From positions 1 through 64,000 of the forward strand of contig NZ_KB905380.1 of NCBI RefSeq assembly GCF_000379465.1: 64,000 nt of DNA, given 5' to 3'. Below are positions 25,714-32,864 of the stretch, in pieces. The notes below the pieces were generated by a model that was given only the letters and a program-made list of their open reading frames with translations, was not told where the DNA came from and made no database searches. How positions within the stretch are numbered: position 1 is the stretch's first letter; every line of letters starts with the position of its first letter. The translations under genes and the position numbers were made by a program. The DNA comes from Sciscionella marina DSM 45152 (GTDB lineage Bacteria > Actinomycetota > Actinomycetes > Mycobacteriales > Pseudonocardiaceae).

Positions 25714-28379
25714 CGGCTCGTCCCCGTCCACTCCGGGCAGTCCGACGTCTGGCCGAGCGCCGTTGCCAGCTCACCCCGGCTGTTGACCTGCAGCTTGCGG
25801 TAGGCGCTCGTCAGATGGGTCTCCACGGTCCGGACCGTGACGAACAGCCGTTCCGCGATCACCCGGTTGCTCACCCCGCGCCCGGCCAGTTCCACCGAGC
25901 GGCGCTCGGCCGGGCTCAGCGAGGCCAGGGGCGACTCCTGGCGGGGAATACCCGCCGCCGCGGCAGCCTGTCGCGCCCGTCGCGGCAGCTGCCGATCACC
26001 AAGGCGCAGGCTCGATCGCGTGGCCCGGCGCAGCCGCTGTCGCGCCGCACCCAGCTCGCCCACGTCGATCAGCGCGCGGCCGAGTTCGAACTCCGCCAAT
26101 GCCGCTTCGCGCCGTGCCGGCGATCCGGCAAGGGTGCCGCTCGCTTCCTCGAGCAGACCGACCCGCTCGCCTGGCTCCGCGGTGAGTCCGGCGGCGAGCC
26201 GGGCCATGCCGATCGCCCGGGGAGTACCCCACTGCAGCGCCGGGGCGGCACCGTGGGCGGCCAGTTCCGCCGCCTCCTCGTGCTGCCCCGCGTCCGCGAG
26301 CAGGCATGCGGCCTCGAACCACCACGGAGCCAGCAGCGGGTTGGTGATCCCCACCTCGGTGAGGCTCTCCGCGCAACGATGGAACAACACGAGCGCGGCA
26401 TCCTGTTCGCCGAGCGCCCAGCGCGCCCGTGCGTCGATCAGTTCGAACCACGGACGCAGCACCGTATGTTCGAGCAGCTGCATGCTGTCCGTCTCGCGCA
26501 GCACCCGGTCCGCCTGGCTGGCCTCGCCCTGCTCGACCAGCACGGTCGCCAGCGCGATCCGGGGCACCACCGCCGCGGTACGGCCCGTCTCCTGGGAAGC
26601 GAGCGTATAAGCCCGCTCGGTGTCGGCGCCCGCTCCGGTCAGGTTCCCGCACCAGTGGCTCACCAGCCCGCGAAAGGCCAGGTATTCGCTGCGCTTGGCA
26701 GGCACCAGGTCGATCACTTCGGTCAGCTTGCCGCGGGCGAGGTCCACCTCGTCGGCCAGCATCAGCGCGAGCACGGCGGCACTCACCGGCGAGTCGTCCA
26801 CCGTCGCGTCCGAGCGGCGGATCGCGCGTGCGGCCCAGTCCGCGGCCTGTTCCGGCTCGACTCCCTCGAGCGCGGTGACCACCGCGCGGACCGCGAAGTG
26901 TCCGGCCTCGGCCAGACCGGCCCGGGGGCGGACGTGATCGGCGCGCAGCCAGGTGTCCAGCCTTTCCACGCTGTCCCGGTGCTCGATGCCCACCAGGCCC
27001 AGCAGCGCGTGCAGGTGCCGTTGCACCGGTGGACGCAGTTCCTCGTCCAGCCGGGTCAGTTCGTCCTCCAGGACTCGCACCGCGGTACCGCACCGGCGCA
27101 CGACCAGGGCCAGCCTGCCCAGCCGCACCGCGATATCGGCCCGCTTGACCGGATCACCTTCCCGTTCGAGCGCTTGGTGCAGAAGCTCGAAGCCGTCGCC
27201 CGGTTCCACCCGCGCAACGGCTTCGGCCAGCTGAACGAGCAGGTCCACATCCTCGGCCCGGGCTGCCACGGCCGATCTCAGGTAGCGCAGCGCGGTCTCC
27301 GGCGCGCCCCGTTCGGTCGCACCGCCCGCCGCATCGCACAACAGGTCCACCATCCACGGTTCCGGTTCCGCCAGCTGCAGTATCTGCTCGGCAATCACCT
27401 CGGCGGGCTCGGCGGCATCGCTCAACAGCGTTGCCGCCGCCCGCCGCAACCGGGCAAGCTCCGCGGGCCCGGTTCCGTCGAGCAGGCCCGCACGCACGGC
27501 GCGGTTCCGGAACTCCAGCCTTTCGGGAGCGAGTATCTGCTGGGCGCGCAGCATGCCGACCGCCGTTTCGGCCGTGTGCAACGGCACTTCGGCCAGCCGG
27601 GCCACGAGGAACAGATCCCGGTCGCCGAGCACGGCGGCCGCGAGGGCGACGAGCCGCACATACTCCGGCAGGCGCTCCAGCAGCGAACGCAGGACCGAGG
27701 TCCCGGAGGGCTCGCCACCTTCCCCGCCGAGCAACTGGCCCAGCAGCAGCGGGTTGCCACCGGTGCGCTCGAGGCAGTAGCGCACGAACGACTCCCCGGC
27801 TTCCCTTCCGGCGGCGGCCACCAGCCGACTCACCGCGTGCTCCGGCAATCCACCGAGATCGAGCACCTCGGTGCCATACCAGCATTCGAGATCCGGTACC
27901 CGGGCTTCGGCCGCCGTGCTCGAGCGCAGCAGGACGATCCGCACCGGTAGTCCGGCCGCTCTCCTGGCCAGCAGGCCCAACCAGTGCAGTAGCGGCTCCT
28001 CGCACCACTGCACGTCATCGACCACCAGTACGAGACCGGTACGATTCCGGGCCCATACCGTGAAATCCGTGTACCAGTCCTCGAACGCATCTGGGTCGAG
28101 TTCCGGTTGCCGGACACCCGCCTCCCGCAGGGCGGCGAACAGCTCCGGGCCGGCTTCCCCGCCTCGGACGGCGGTGGTCCGGCAGATCACACTGTCCGGG
28201 TGCTGCGCCAGTGCGGCCCGGACCAGGCTGGTCTTGCCGATACCGATCGGCCCACGGACCACCACGACGGCCGGTGTGCGGCGGGGCCGTCCGGGATGCA
28301 GGCGCGCATCGAGCCAGCGCAGTTCGGAATCCCGTCCTGTCGTCCCCAGTCCGAACATCCTGTCTTCCCGGCCCACCAT
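25710..28379 (-). CDS. LAL-type LuxR transcriptional regulator 5
   Basis: 889 residues. ATG 28379 is preceded by GGAGGGG at the right distance, which decides the start against an open upstream extension of 22 codons. It has the only intact Walker A of the five LALs (GPIGIGKTS), with Walker B LVLVVDDVQWCEE. The C-terminal HTH (LSPAERRSVELAGRGVSNRVIAERLFVTVRTVETHLTSAYRKLQVNSR) is canonical. It is the first gene of a three-LAL operon. A PimM-like inverted repeat lies about 120 nt upstream (28498-28511), suggesting control by the neighbouring PAS-LuxR protein. Confidence 0.9.
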   Translation of the reverse strand: MVGREDRMFGLGTTGRDSELRWLDARLHPGRPRRTPAVVVVRGPIGIGKTSLVRAALAQHPDSVICRTTAVRGGEAGPELFAALREAGVRQPELDPDAFEDWYTDFTVWARNRTGLVLVVDDVQWCEEPLLHWLGLLARRAAGLPVRIVLLRSSTAAEARVPDLECWYGTEVLDLGGLPEHAVSRLVAAAGREAGESFVRYCLERTGGNPLLLGQLLGGEGGEPSGTSVLRSLLERLPEYVRLVALAAAVLGDRDLFLVARLAEVPLHTAETAVGMLRAQQILAPERLEFRNRAVRAGLLDGTGPAELARLRRAAATLLSDAAEPAEVIAEQILQLAEPEPWMVDLLCDAAGGATERGAPETALRYLRSAVAARAEDVDLLVQLAEAVARVEPGDGFELLHQALEREGDPVKRADIAVRLGRLALVVRRCGTAVRVLEDELTRLDEELRPPVQRHLHALLGLVGIEHRDSVERLDTWLRADHVRPRAGLAEAGHFAVRAVVTALEGVEPEQAADWAARAIRRSDATVDDSPVSAAVLALMLADEVDLARGKLTEVIDLVPAKRSEYLAFRGLVSHWCGNLTGAGADTERAYTLASQETGRTAAVVPRIALATVLVEQGEASQADRVLRETDSMQLLEHTVLRPWFELIDARARWALGEQDAALVLFHRCAESLTEVGITNPLLAPWWFEAACLLADAGQHEEAAELAAHGAAPALQWGTPRAIGMARLAAGLTAEPGERVGLLEEASGTLAGSPARREAALAEFELGRALIDVGELGAARQRLRRATRSSLRLGDRQLPRRARQAAAAAGIPRQESPLASLSPAERRSVELAGRGVSNRVIAERLFVTVRTVETHLTSAYRKLQVNSRGELATALGQTSDCPEWTGTSR

Positions 28380-28674
28380 GCACTGCCCCTCCGCTGACCG
28401 CAGTACCTCACGTGGCGGCACGTACCAGGTACGGGTGCCCCACATCGGTCATCTCATCGCGTGATCATCCGGGCGGCCAGGGGATCTCCGGCCCGGCGAG
28501 GGTTATCCCTCACATTTCCCGTCTCCTGCGCACCGGCCGCTGTCCCATACCACGAACCGAAAGCTTTTACCATTCAACGGATACGGCGCGGCACTCTCCC
28601 GTTCAACAAAAAGGAAAGTGAAGGTGAATAAAATTCATACCTCTCCGCACGGATTGTTCCGGCGCATCGCCGGA
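28380..28674. promoter_or_regulatory. Intergenic region upstream of the LAL 5-4-3 operon
   Basis: About 295 nt with no supported gene between the PAS-LuxR stop and LAL 5. The 28,540-28,640 part is clearly richer in A/T than its surroundings (CTTTTACCATTCAAC, AACAAAAAGGAAAG), as expected of a promoter. It contains the GAGGG-TTAT-CCCTC element described separately. Confidence 0.55.
28498..28511. promoter_or_regulatory. PimM/PAS-LuxR-like operator GAGGG-TTAT-CCCTC
   Basis: Perfect 5-bp arms around a 4-nt A/T centre. Aligned with the published PimM consensus CTVGGGAWWTCCCBAG, the 16-nt window 28497-28512 agrees at 12 positions by hand. It sits about 120 nt upstream of the LAL 5 start and directly downstream of a PAS-LuxR gene of the PimM type. 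Confidence 0.5.
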
Positions 28675-29343
28675 TCAGCTCGCCAAACGAGATTCCGGAA
28701 CCCGGGGAGGCCAGGTGGTCGCGTCGAGCAGTCCGGCCGCGAAGGCACGCGAGATCAGTTCGAGACGGTTGCCCGCTTTGAACCTCCGCTGCAGCCGGGC
28801 CACGTGGTAGTCGATCCCCTGACGGCTCAGATACAACCGGGATGCCATCTGCACACTGGACAGGCCGCGGGCCATGCCCTGCAGGATCTTCGCTTCGAGG
28901 CTCGTGACCAGACAGGCCCGGCCGTTGCCGGTGAATTCGGCCGGTACCAGGGTAAGCAGGAGCGCTCCGTCATCGGCGGGCATCTGGACGGCGTCGATCG
29001 TCATGCGCCCGGCACCGATGGGGCTCGGTCCGGTGATCGTGGCGCGCAACCGCCGTGCCCGGCCGTCGCCGATCTGCCCCAGACGCTCCCGCAGGTACGC
29101 GGGATCGGTCGTCACCAGTTCGGGAAACGGCTCACCGAGCATGTCCGTTTCCTTACATCCGAACCATCGGAGAAACGCGGCATTTCCGCCACTGACCCGC
29201 AGCTCGGAGTCGACCACCGCCAACAATGAATCGGTTTCTTCGACGAAGTCACCGACATCTCCGGATCGTGCACTCGGCACCGCACCACGACCAAGCTCGG
29301 TGCCGCGATTGGCGAGCGAAGAAATCGTCCGGACGCCGACCAT
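28675..29343 (-). CDS. PAS-LuxR transcriptional regulator (PimM-like)
   Basis: 222 residues from ATG 29343. This start is preferred over ATG 29358 because GGAGG lies 8 nt upstream of it. A PAS domain (about 25-130: LLAVVDSELRVSGGNAAFLRWFG) is followed by a LuxR HTH (about 150-210: LVTSLEAKILQGMARGLSSVQMASRLYLSRQGIDYHVARL). The size and order match PimM-type regulators, which activate polyene and other macrolide clusters by binding CTVGGGAWWTCCCBAG-type boxes. A candidate box lies between this gene and LAL 5, so a PAS-LuxR to LAL cascade is likely. It lies in the same direction as the LAL operon, separated by 295 nt. Confidence 0.88.
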   Translation of the reverse strand: MVGVRTISSLANRGTELGRGAVPSARSGDVGDFVEETDSLLAVVDSELRVSGGNAAFLRWFGCKETDMLGEPFPELVTTDPAYLRERLGQIGDGRARRLRATITGPSPIGAGRMTIDAVQMPADDGALLLTLVPAEFTGNGRACLVTSLEAKILQGMARGLSSVQMASRLYLSRQGIDYHVARLQRRFKAGNRLELISRAFAAGLLDATTWPPRVPESRLAS

Positions 29344-29716
29344 GAAGAAATCCTCCATTGAAGAATATCACATTCGCTGAACCCACCCGACGGTGCATCG
29401 GTGACACAAGCCTACGAACACCTGATTCGCATGGTCAACTAATTCGAGCGCCCCGAACAGAAGTTCGTGGCCGCCCGAACCCCCACTACGAGCTAGCCGC
29501 ACCGAAGGTTCGGTATCGTCGCTGAAACAAACGAAACAGCTGGTCGAGTGCTTTCCGGGAGCCCCGCGCACCCCCGGATACGACTCCCAGTGCCCGTTCG
29601 AACGCGAACCATAAATGCATGAGAAGCAATTTCCTAATACCGCACTCACCGGAATAACTCAAACACAGATCTACATCCGGAATTCCCACAAAACCGGGCA
29701 CCGGTCGAGCCCTGGA
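29344..29716. promoter_or_regulatory. AT-richer intergenic region with two palindromes, upstream of the PAS-LuxR gene
   Basis: About 370 nt. A minus-strand open frame of 93 codons exists here, but its composition and residues look non-coding. Two perfect inverted repeats stand out: ACCGAA-GG-TTCGGT (29501-29514) and CGTTCGAACG (29595-29604). They are candidate operators of the PAS-LuxR promoter. The region also has to hold the 3' end of the amidase operon. Confidence 0.4.
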
Positions 29717-30604
29717 TTACATTTCGCCGGCGCAGAGCTTTCGAGCGGCCGACGAGGCGCCCGTGCGCGGCACACCGAGCCGACTCTCCGGTGGGTCGCC
29801 CCCGCTCGATTCCGGCGCCGGGGCTTGGTAAATCCGCGGACGGCGCGCGGACAGATAGGGCAACACCGCCCTGGCATACCCCACCTCGGCCCCGTCCACC
29901 TCGGCCACGAACAGTTCCGGCCCGTCCCGGCCCGCGCTCGCCCGGACATCACCGGCCGGCCCGACGATCCTGCTGGCGCCGATGAACCCCGGCCCTGCCT
30001 GGTTGGCATACGCGAGCGCGACGGTGCTCTCCATCGCCCGCGTCGGAACGATGCGCTGCACGACGAAATCTGCCTCGTAGAGCTCCGCTTCGGCCGCCGT
30101 GAGCCACGGGACCGCGGTGGGCACCAGCAACAACTCGGCCCCCGCATCGGCCAGGGCGCGGACGTACTCCGGGAACTCCACGTCGAAACAGATGCCGAGG
30201 GCCACGGCGATCCCCTCGATCCGGGCCACGGCCGACGGTGCATCGCCCGCGTCGAACACCTCGTTCTCGTCGCCGAACAGATGTGTTTTCCGATAGTGCA
30301 GCACCCGAGAACCGTTCGGTGCAAACAGATGCGCGGAAATGTATCGGTTCGAACCGTCGTGCTCAACGGTGGAGACGACCAGATACAGCCCGAACTCGAC
30401 GGCCAGCCCCGCAGCGGCGGTCCGCTGTCCGGCCCCGTCCCGCCCGGCGACCAGCTGCGGCGCGTAGCCCGGCAGGAACAGTTCGGGAGTGACGAGTACA
30501 CCGCACCCCCGGGCGGACGCTTCGGCCGCGGCCGAGCGCAGCACTGCGAGATTGCGCGCGGGCCGTGCCGGATCACCGGTGGCCTGCAGAACTCCGATAA
30601 GCAC
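29717..30604 (-). CDS. Nitrilase-superfamily amidase (candidate starter-amide hydrolase)
   Basis: 295 residues from GTG 30604, chosen because GGAG lies 8 nt upstream (30613-30616); the frame upstream of it has no homology. The catalytic triad is visible: Glu41 (VTPELFLPGY), Lys106 (HYRKTHLFGD) and Cys139 (LGICFDVEFPE). The length equals the family norm. The family hydrolyses non-peptide C-N bonds. In guanidinobutyrate starter pathways a member converts 4-guanidinobutyramide to the acid, which is the step missing from the 8.9-13.0 kb cassette. It is last in the operon KS-AT, sbnB, sbnA, amidase, 178 nt after sbnA. That position also allows an amide made from Dap as substrate. Confidence 0.85.
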   Translation of the reverse strand: MLIGVLQATGDPARPARNLAVLRSAAAEASARGCGVLVTPELFLPGYAPQLVAGRDGAGQRTAAAGLAVEFGLYLVVSTVEHDGSNRYISAHLFAPNGSRVLHYRKTHLFGDENEVFDAGDAPSAVARIEGIAVALGICFDVEFPEYVRALADAGAELLLVPTAVPWLTAAEAELYEADFVVQRIVPTRAMESTVALAYANQAGPGFIGASRIVGPAGDVRASAGRDGPELFVAEVDGAEVGYARAVLPYLSARRPRIYQAPAPESSGGDPPESRLGVPRTGASSAARKLCAGEM

Positions 30605-30781
30605 GACCGGCACTCCAGGTGGTTCATCGAACTGCGCGCAGCCACCCCGGACCGTACCGCGCCGACAACTTTCCGAGCATACGGTCCGGGCCAGGTGCCG
30701 GACACCATGCAGACGGGTTTCTGGCATCGGGCCAGCTGCCTGCTCGCCTGCCGACGTCCGGGTGAACGCTGCGGCGGCGGT

Positions 30782-31756
30782 TCAACTGTCGGCACCATGC
30801 CAGGATTCGCAGACATCCTCGCCGTAGAGGCCGTGGATCCAGTTCGTCTGGTAGATGGTGTCGAGATAGCGTTCGCCGAGATCGGGGGCGATCGCGACCG
30901 CGGTGCCGTCCCCGGGACCGTGTGCGGACAACCAGCCGATGGCACCGCTGACCACGGTTCCGGTGGAGCCACCGAAAAGGAACCCGGCGTGGGCAAGGCG
31001 ATGGCAGGCGCGGATGGTGTCGGGTTCCGGCACCAGGATCACATCGTCCACATAGGAATCATCGAGCAGTGCGGGGCGGACACTCGCGCCGAGGCCGGGC
31101 AGATTGCGCTGCCCTTGTGCGCCGCCGAAGATGACCGAGCCGACGGCGTCCACCGCGATGATCCGGACCGGCCGCCGCCATTCGCGGAAGTACCGCGCGC
31201 AGCCCATCAGCGTGCCGGTGGTTCCGGCACCGACGAAAAGCGTGTCGAGCTCCGGGAACATCCGGGCGATGGCGGGTGCCGTGCTGCGATAGTGCGCCTG
31301 CCAGTTGTTCGGATTCCGGTACTGGTTGAGCCAGACATAGCGGTGGTCCGCCGCACAGAGTTCGCGGACGTGGTCGATCCGGGCGCCGAGCAGTCCTCCC
31401 TGCGGAGTGGGTTCGGTGACGATGTGCACGTCATTGCCCAGTGCCTCGATCGCTCGCCGGGTCGCGAGGTTGCACCGGGAATCGGTCACGCAGACGAAGC
31501 GATATCCCTTGCTGGCCGCCAGCATGCTCAGCGCGACACCGAGATTGCCGGAGGAGGATTCGACAAGGACCGAGTCCGGGTTCAGCAGGCCGTCTCGTTC
31601 GGCGGCCTCGACCATGGCTGTCGCGGCTTTGAGCTTGATCGAGCCCGCGAAGTTGAAACCCTCGCATTTCAAGTAGAGCGGCTGCCCGAAGCTCGGGCGG
31701 AGATCGACGTAGAGTTCTTCCGCATTGTAGTTCTCGGGTGCGGTGATGACTGGCAC
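30782..31756 (-). CDS. sbnA: SbnA-like N-(2-amino-2-carboxyethyl)-L-glutamate synthase (PLP)
   Basis: 324 residues from GTG 31756, with GGAG 7 nt upstream. It is a cysteine-synthase-fold type II PLP enzyme. The PLP Lys lies in GSIKLKAA (about 41), the substrate loop in ESSSGNLG, and the phosphate-binding glycine loop in GAGTTGTL. SbnA joins O-phospho-L-serine and L-glutamate into ACEGA, the precursor of L-2,3-diaminopropionate (Dap). The next gene upstream encodes the partner SbnB, which makes the assignment firm against ordinary cysteine synthases. Dap is a building block in siderophores and peptide antibiotics. No NRPS is in the window, so its use here is open: a building block elsewhere in the cluster or a starter-unit precursor. 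Confidence 0.92.
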   Translation of the reverse strand: MPVITAPENYNAEELYVDLRPSFGQPLYLKCEGFNFAGSIKLKAATAMVEAAERDGLLNPDSVLVESSSGNLGVALSMLAASKGYRFVCVTDSRCNLATRRAIEALGNDVHIVTEPTPQGGLLGARIDHVRELCAADHRYVWLNQYRNPNNWQAHYRSTAPAIARMFPELDTLFVGAGTTGTLMGCARYFREWRRPVRIIAVDAVGSVIFGGAQGQRNLPGLGASVRPALLDDSYVDDVILVPEPDTIRACHRLAHAGFLFGGSTGTVVSGAIGWLSAHGPGDGTAVAIAPDLGERYLDTIYQTNWIHGLYGEDVCESWHGADS

Positions 31757-31790
31757 GATCGTCTCCTAGTGCACCGGATGGTCGTCCGCG

Positions 31791-32840
31791 CTAACCCTGC
31801 CGGCGCGGCTCGGGGAAGAAGTCGTCGATCACGTGCAAGGCGCCGGAGCCCGCGATCCGGTCGTAGACGTATTTGCCGACGGCGAGGTCGAGCACGCCGA
31901 GGCCGAACGGCGAGAAGATCAGGGTCCGATCGGCCGGTGGCCGCACTCGCCCGGTGAGGACCTCGTCGAGGGTGCCGGTCAGGAATTCGCGGCCGCCGGT
32001 GCGCTGCTCGGCCAGATGCGGTGAGGTTTCCGCCTTGAGGCAGTGGTCGACGTCGTCGACGATATTGGCCGAGGAGAGCAGGATCTCCGGTGCGAGATCC
32101 CGCAGGGACACGTGCAGTACGAGCGGGCCGTGGCCGAACCAGTCGGGATCGTCGATGTGCGGTTTCCCGGCCACGGTGGCGAAGACGACCAGATCGCTGG
32201 CGCGGATCAGCCGCTCGGCGCTGTCGTGCACGACCACGCTGCCCGAGGTGCCCGACCGCTCCAGGTCCGCGCCGAACTCGGCCGCCCGCTCCGGGGACCG
32301 GTCGTGTACCCCGATCCGCTCGAAGGACCAGCCGGTCGCCTCCAGGAAGGCATGGATATGGCGGGCGATCAGGCCGGTGCCGACGAAACCGACCCGGGTG
32401 GGCCGCGGCCGGTCGCGACTGAGCCGGTCGGCGGCCAGTGCCGCGGATGCCGCGGTCCTCGTCGCGCTGATGATGGAGCTTTCCAGGCAGGCGAACGGAT
32501 ATCCGCTGTCGTGTGCATTGAGGATCAGCACCGCCGAGGCGCGGGCGATACCGGACGCGATGTTGCCCGGGAAGCTGGAGATCCATTTCAGCCCGTCGAC
32601 CCGCCCCGCCCCGCCGATCGAAGCAGGCAGTGCGATGATCCGGTCGGTCGGGCGGTCCGGGAACCGCAGGAAATAGGACGGCGGGTTGACCGAATCACCG
32701 GCGCCGTGCAGCCGATAGGTCCGCTCGACCAGCTCTACGATCTCGTTCTCCTTGCCCCGCAGGGCATCGTGCACCTGGGCCCCGGAAATCACCGCGAACG
32801 GGGGAACCTCGATCGGTGCGGACCCGGTTGCCGGATTCAT
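31791..32840 (-). CDS. sbnB: SbnB-like N-(2-amino-2-carboxyethyl)-L-glutamate dehydrogenase
   Basis: 349 residues from ATG 32840, with AAGGAGGT upstream. A GTG at 32849 overlaps that ribosome site and is less likely. It belongs to the ornithine cyclodeaminase/mu-crystallin fold. Its Rossmann motif is VGFVGTGLIARHI (about 150-165), and the substrate-binding Lys is in GLKWISSFPGN. SbnB oxidises ACEGA with NAD to 2-oxoglutarate and L-Dap. It lies 35 nt upstream of sbnA, in the order B-A, and 25 nt after the KS-AT gene, so all are one transcript. Confidence 0.92.
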   Translation of the reverse strand: MNPATGSAPIEVPPFAVISGAQVHDALRGKENEIVELVERTYRLHGAGDSVNPPSYFLRFPDRPTDRIIALPASIGGAGRVDGLKWISSFPGNIASGIARASAVLILNAHDSGYPFACLESSIISATRTAASAALAADRLSRDRPRPTRVGFVGTGLIARHIHAFLEATGWSFERIGVHDRSPERAAEFGADLERSGTSGSVVVHDSAERLIRASDLVVFATVAGKPHIDDPDWFGHGPLVLHVSLRDLAPEILLSSANIVDDVDHCLKAETSPHLAEQRTGGREFLTGTLDEVLTGRVRPPADRTLIFSPFGLGVLDLAVGKYVYDRIAGSGALHVIDDFFPEPRRQG

Positions 32841-32864
32841 GATTGGCACACCTCCTTGTTCGGA

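Noticed and set aside
28618-29229. 203-codon plus-strand frame opposite the PAS-LuxR gene
   Set aside because: Shadow of a gene with clear PAS and HTH domains.
29368-29649. 93-codon minus-strand frame between amidase and PAS-LuxR gene
   Set aside because: No ribosome site, lower and irregular GC3, no similarity; it lies in an AT-richer region with palindromes and is treated as non-coding.
30605-30727. ATG start for the amidase 41 codons upstream
   Set aside because: The added residues do not match the nitrilase fold, which normally begins a few residues before the ILQ/VLQ strand. GTG 30604 has a proper ribosome site.
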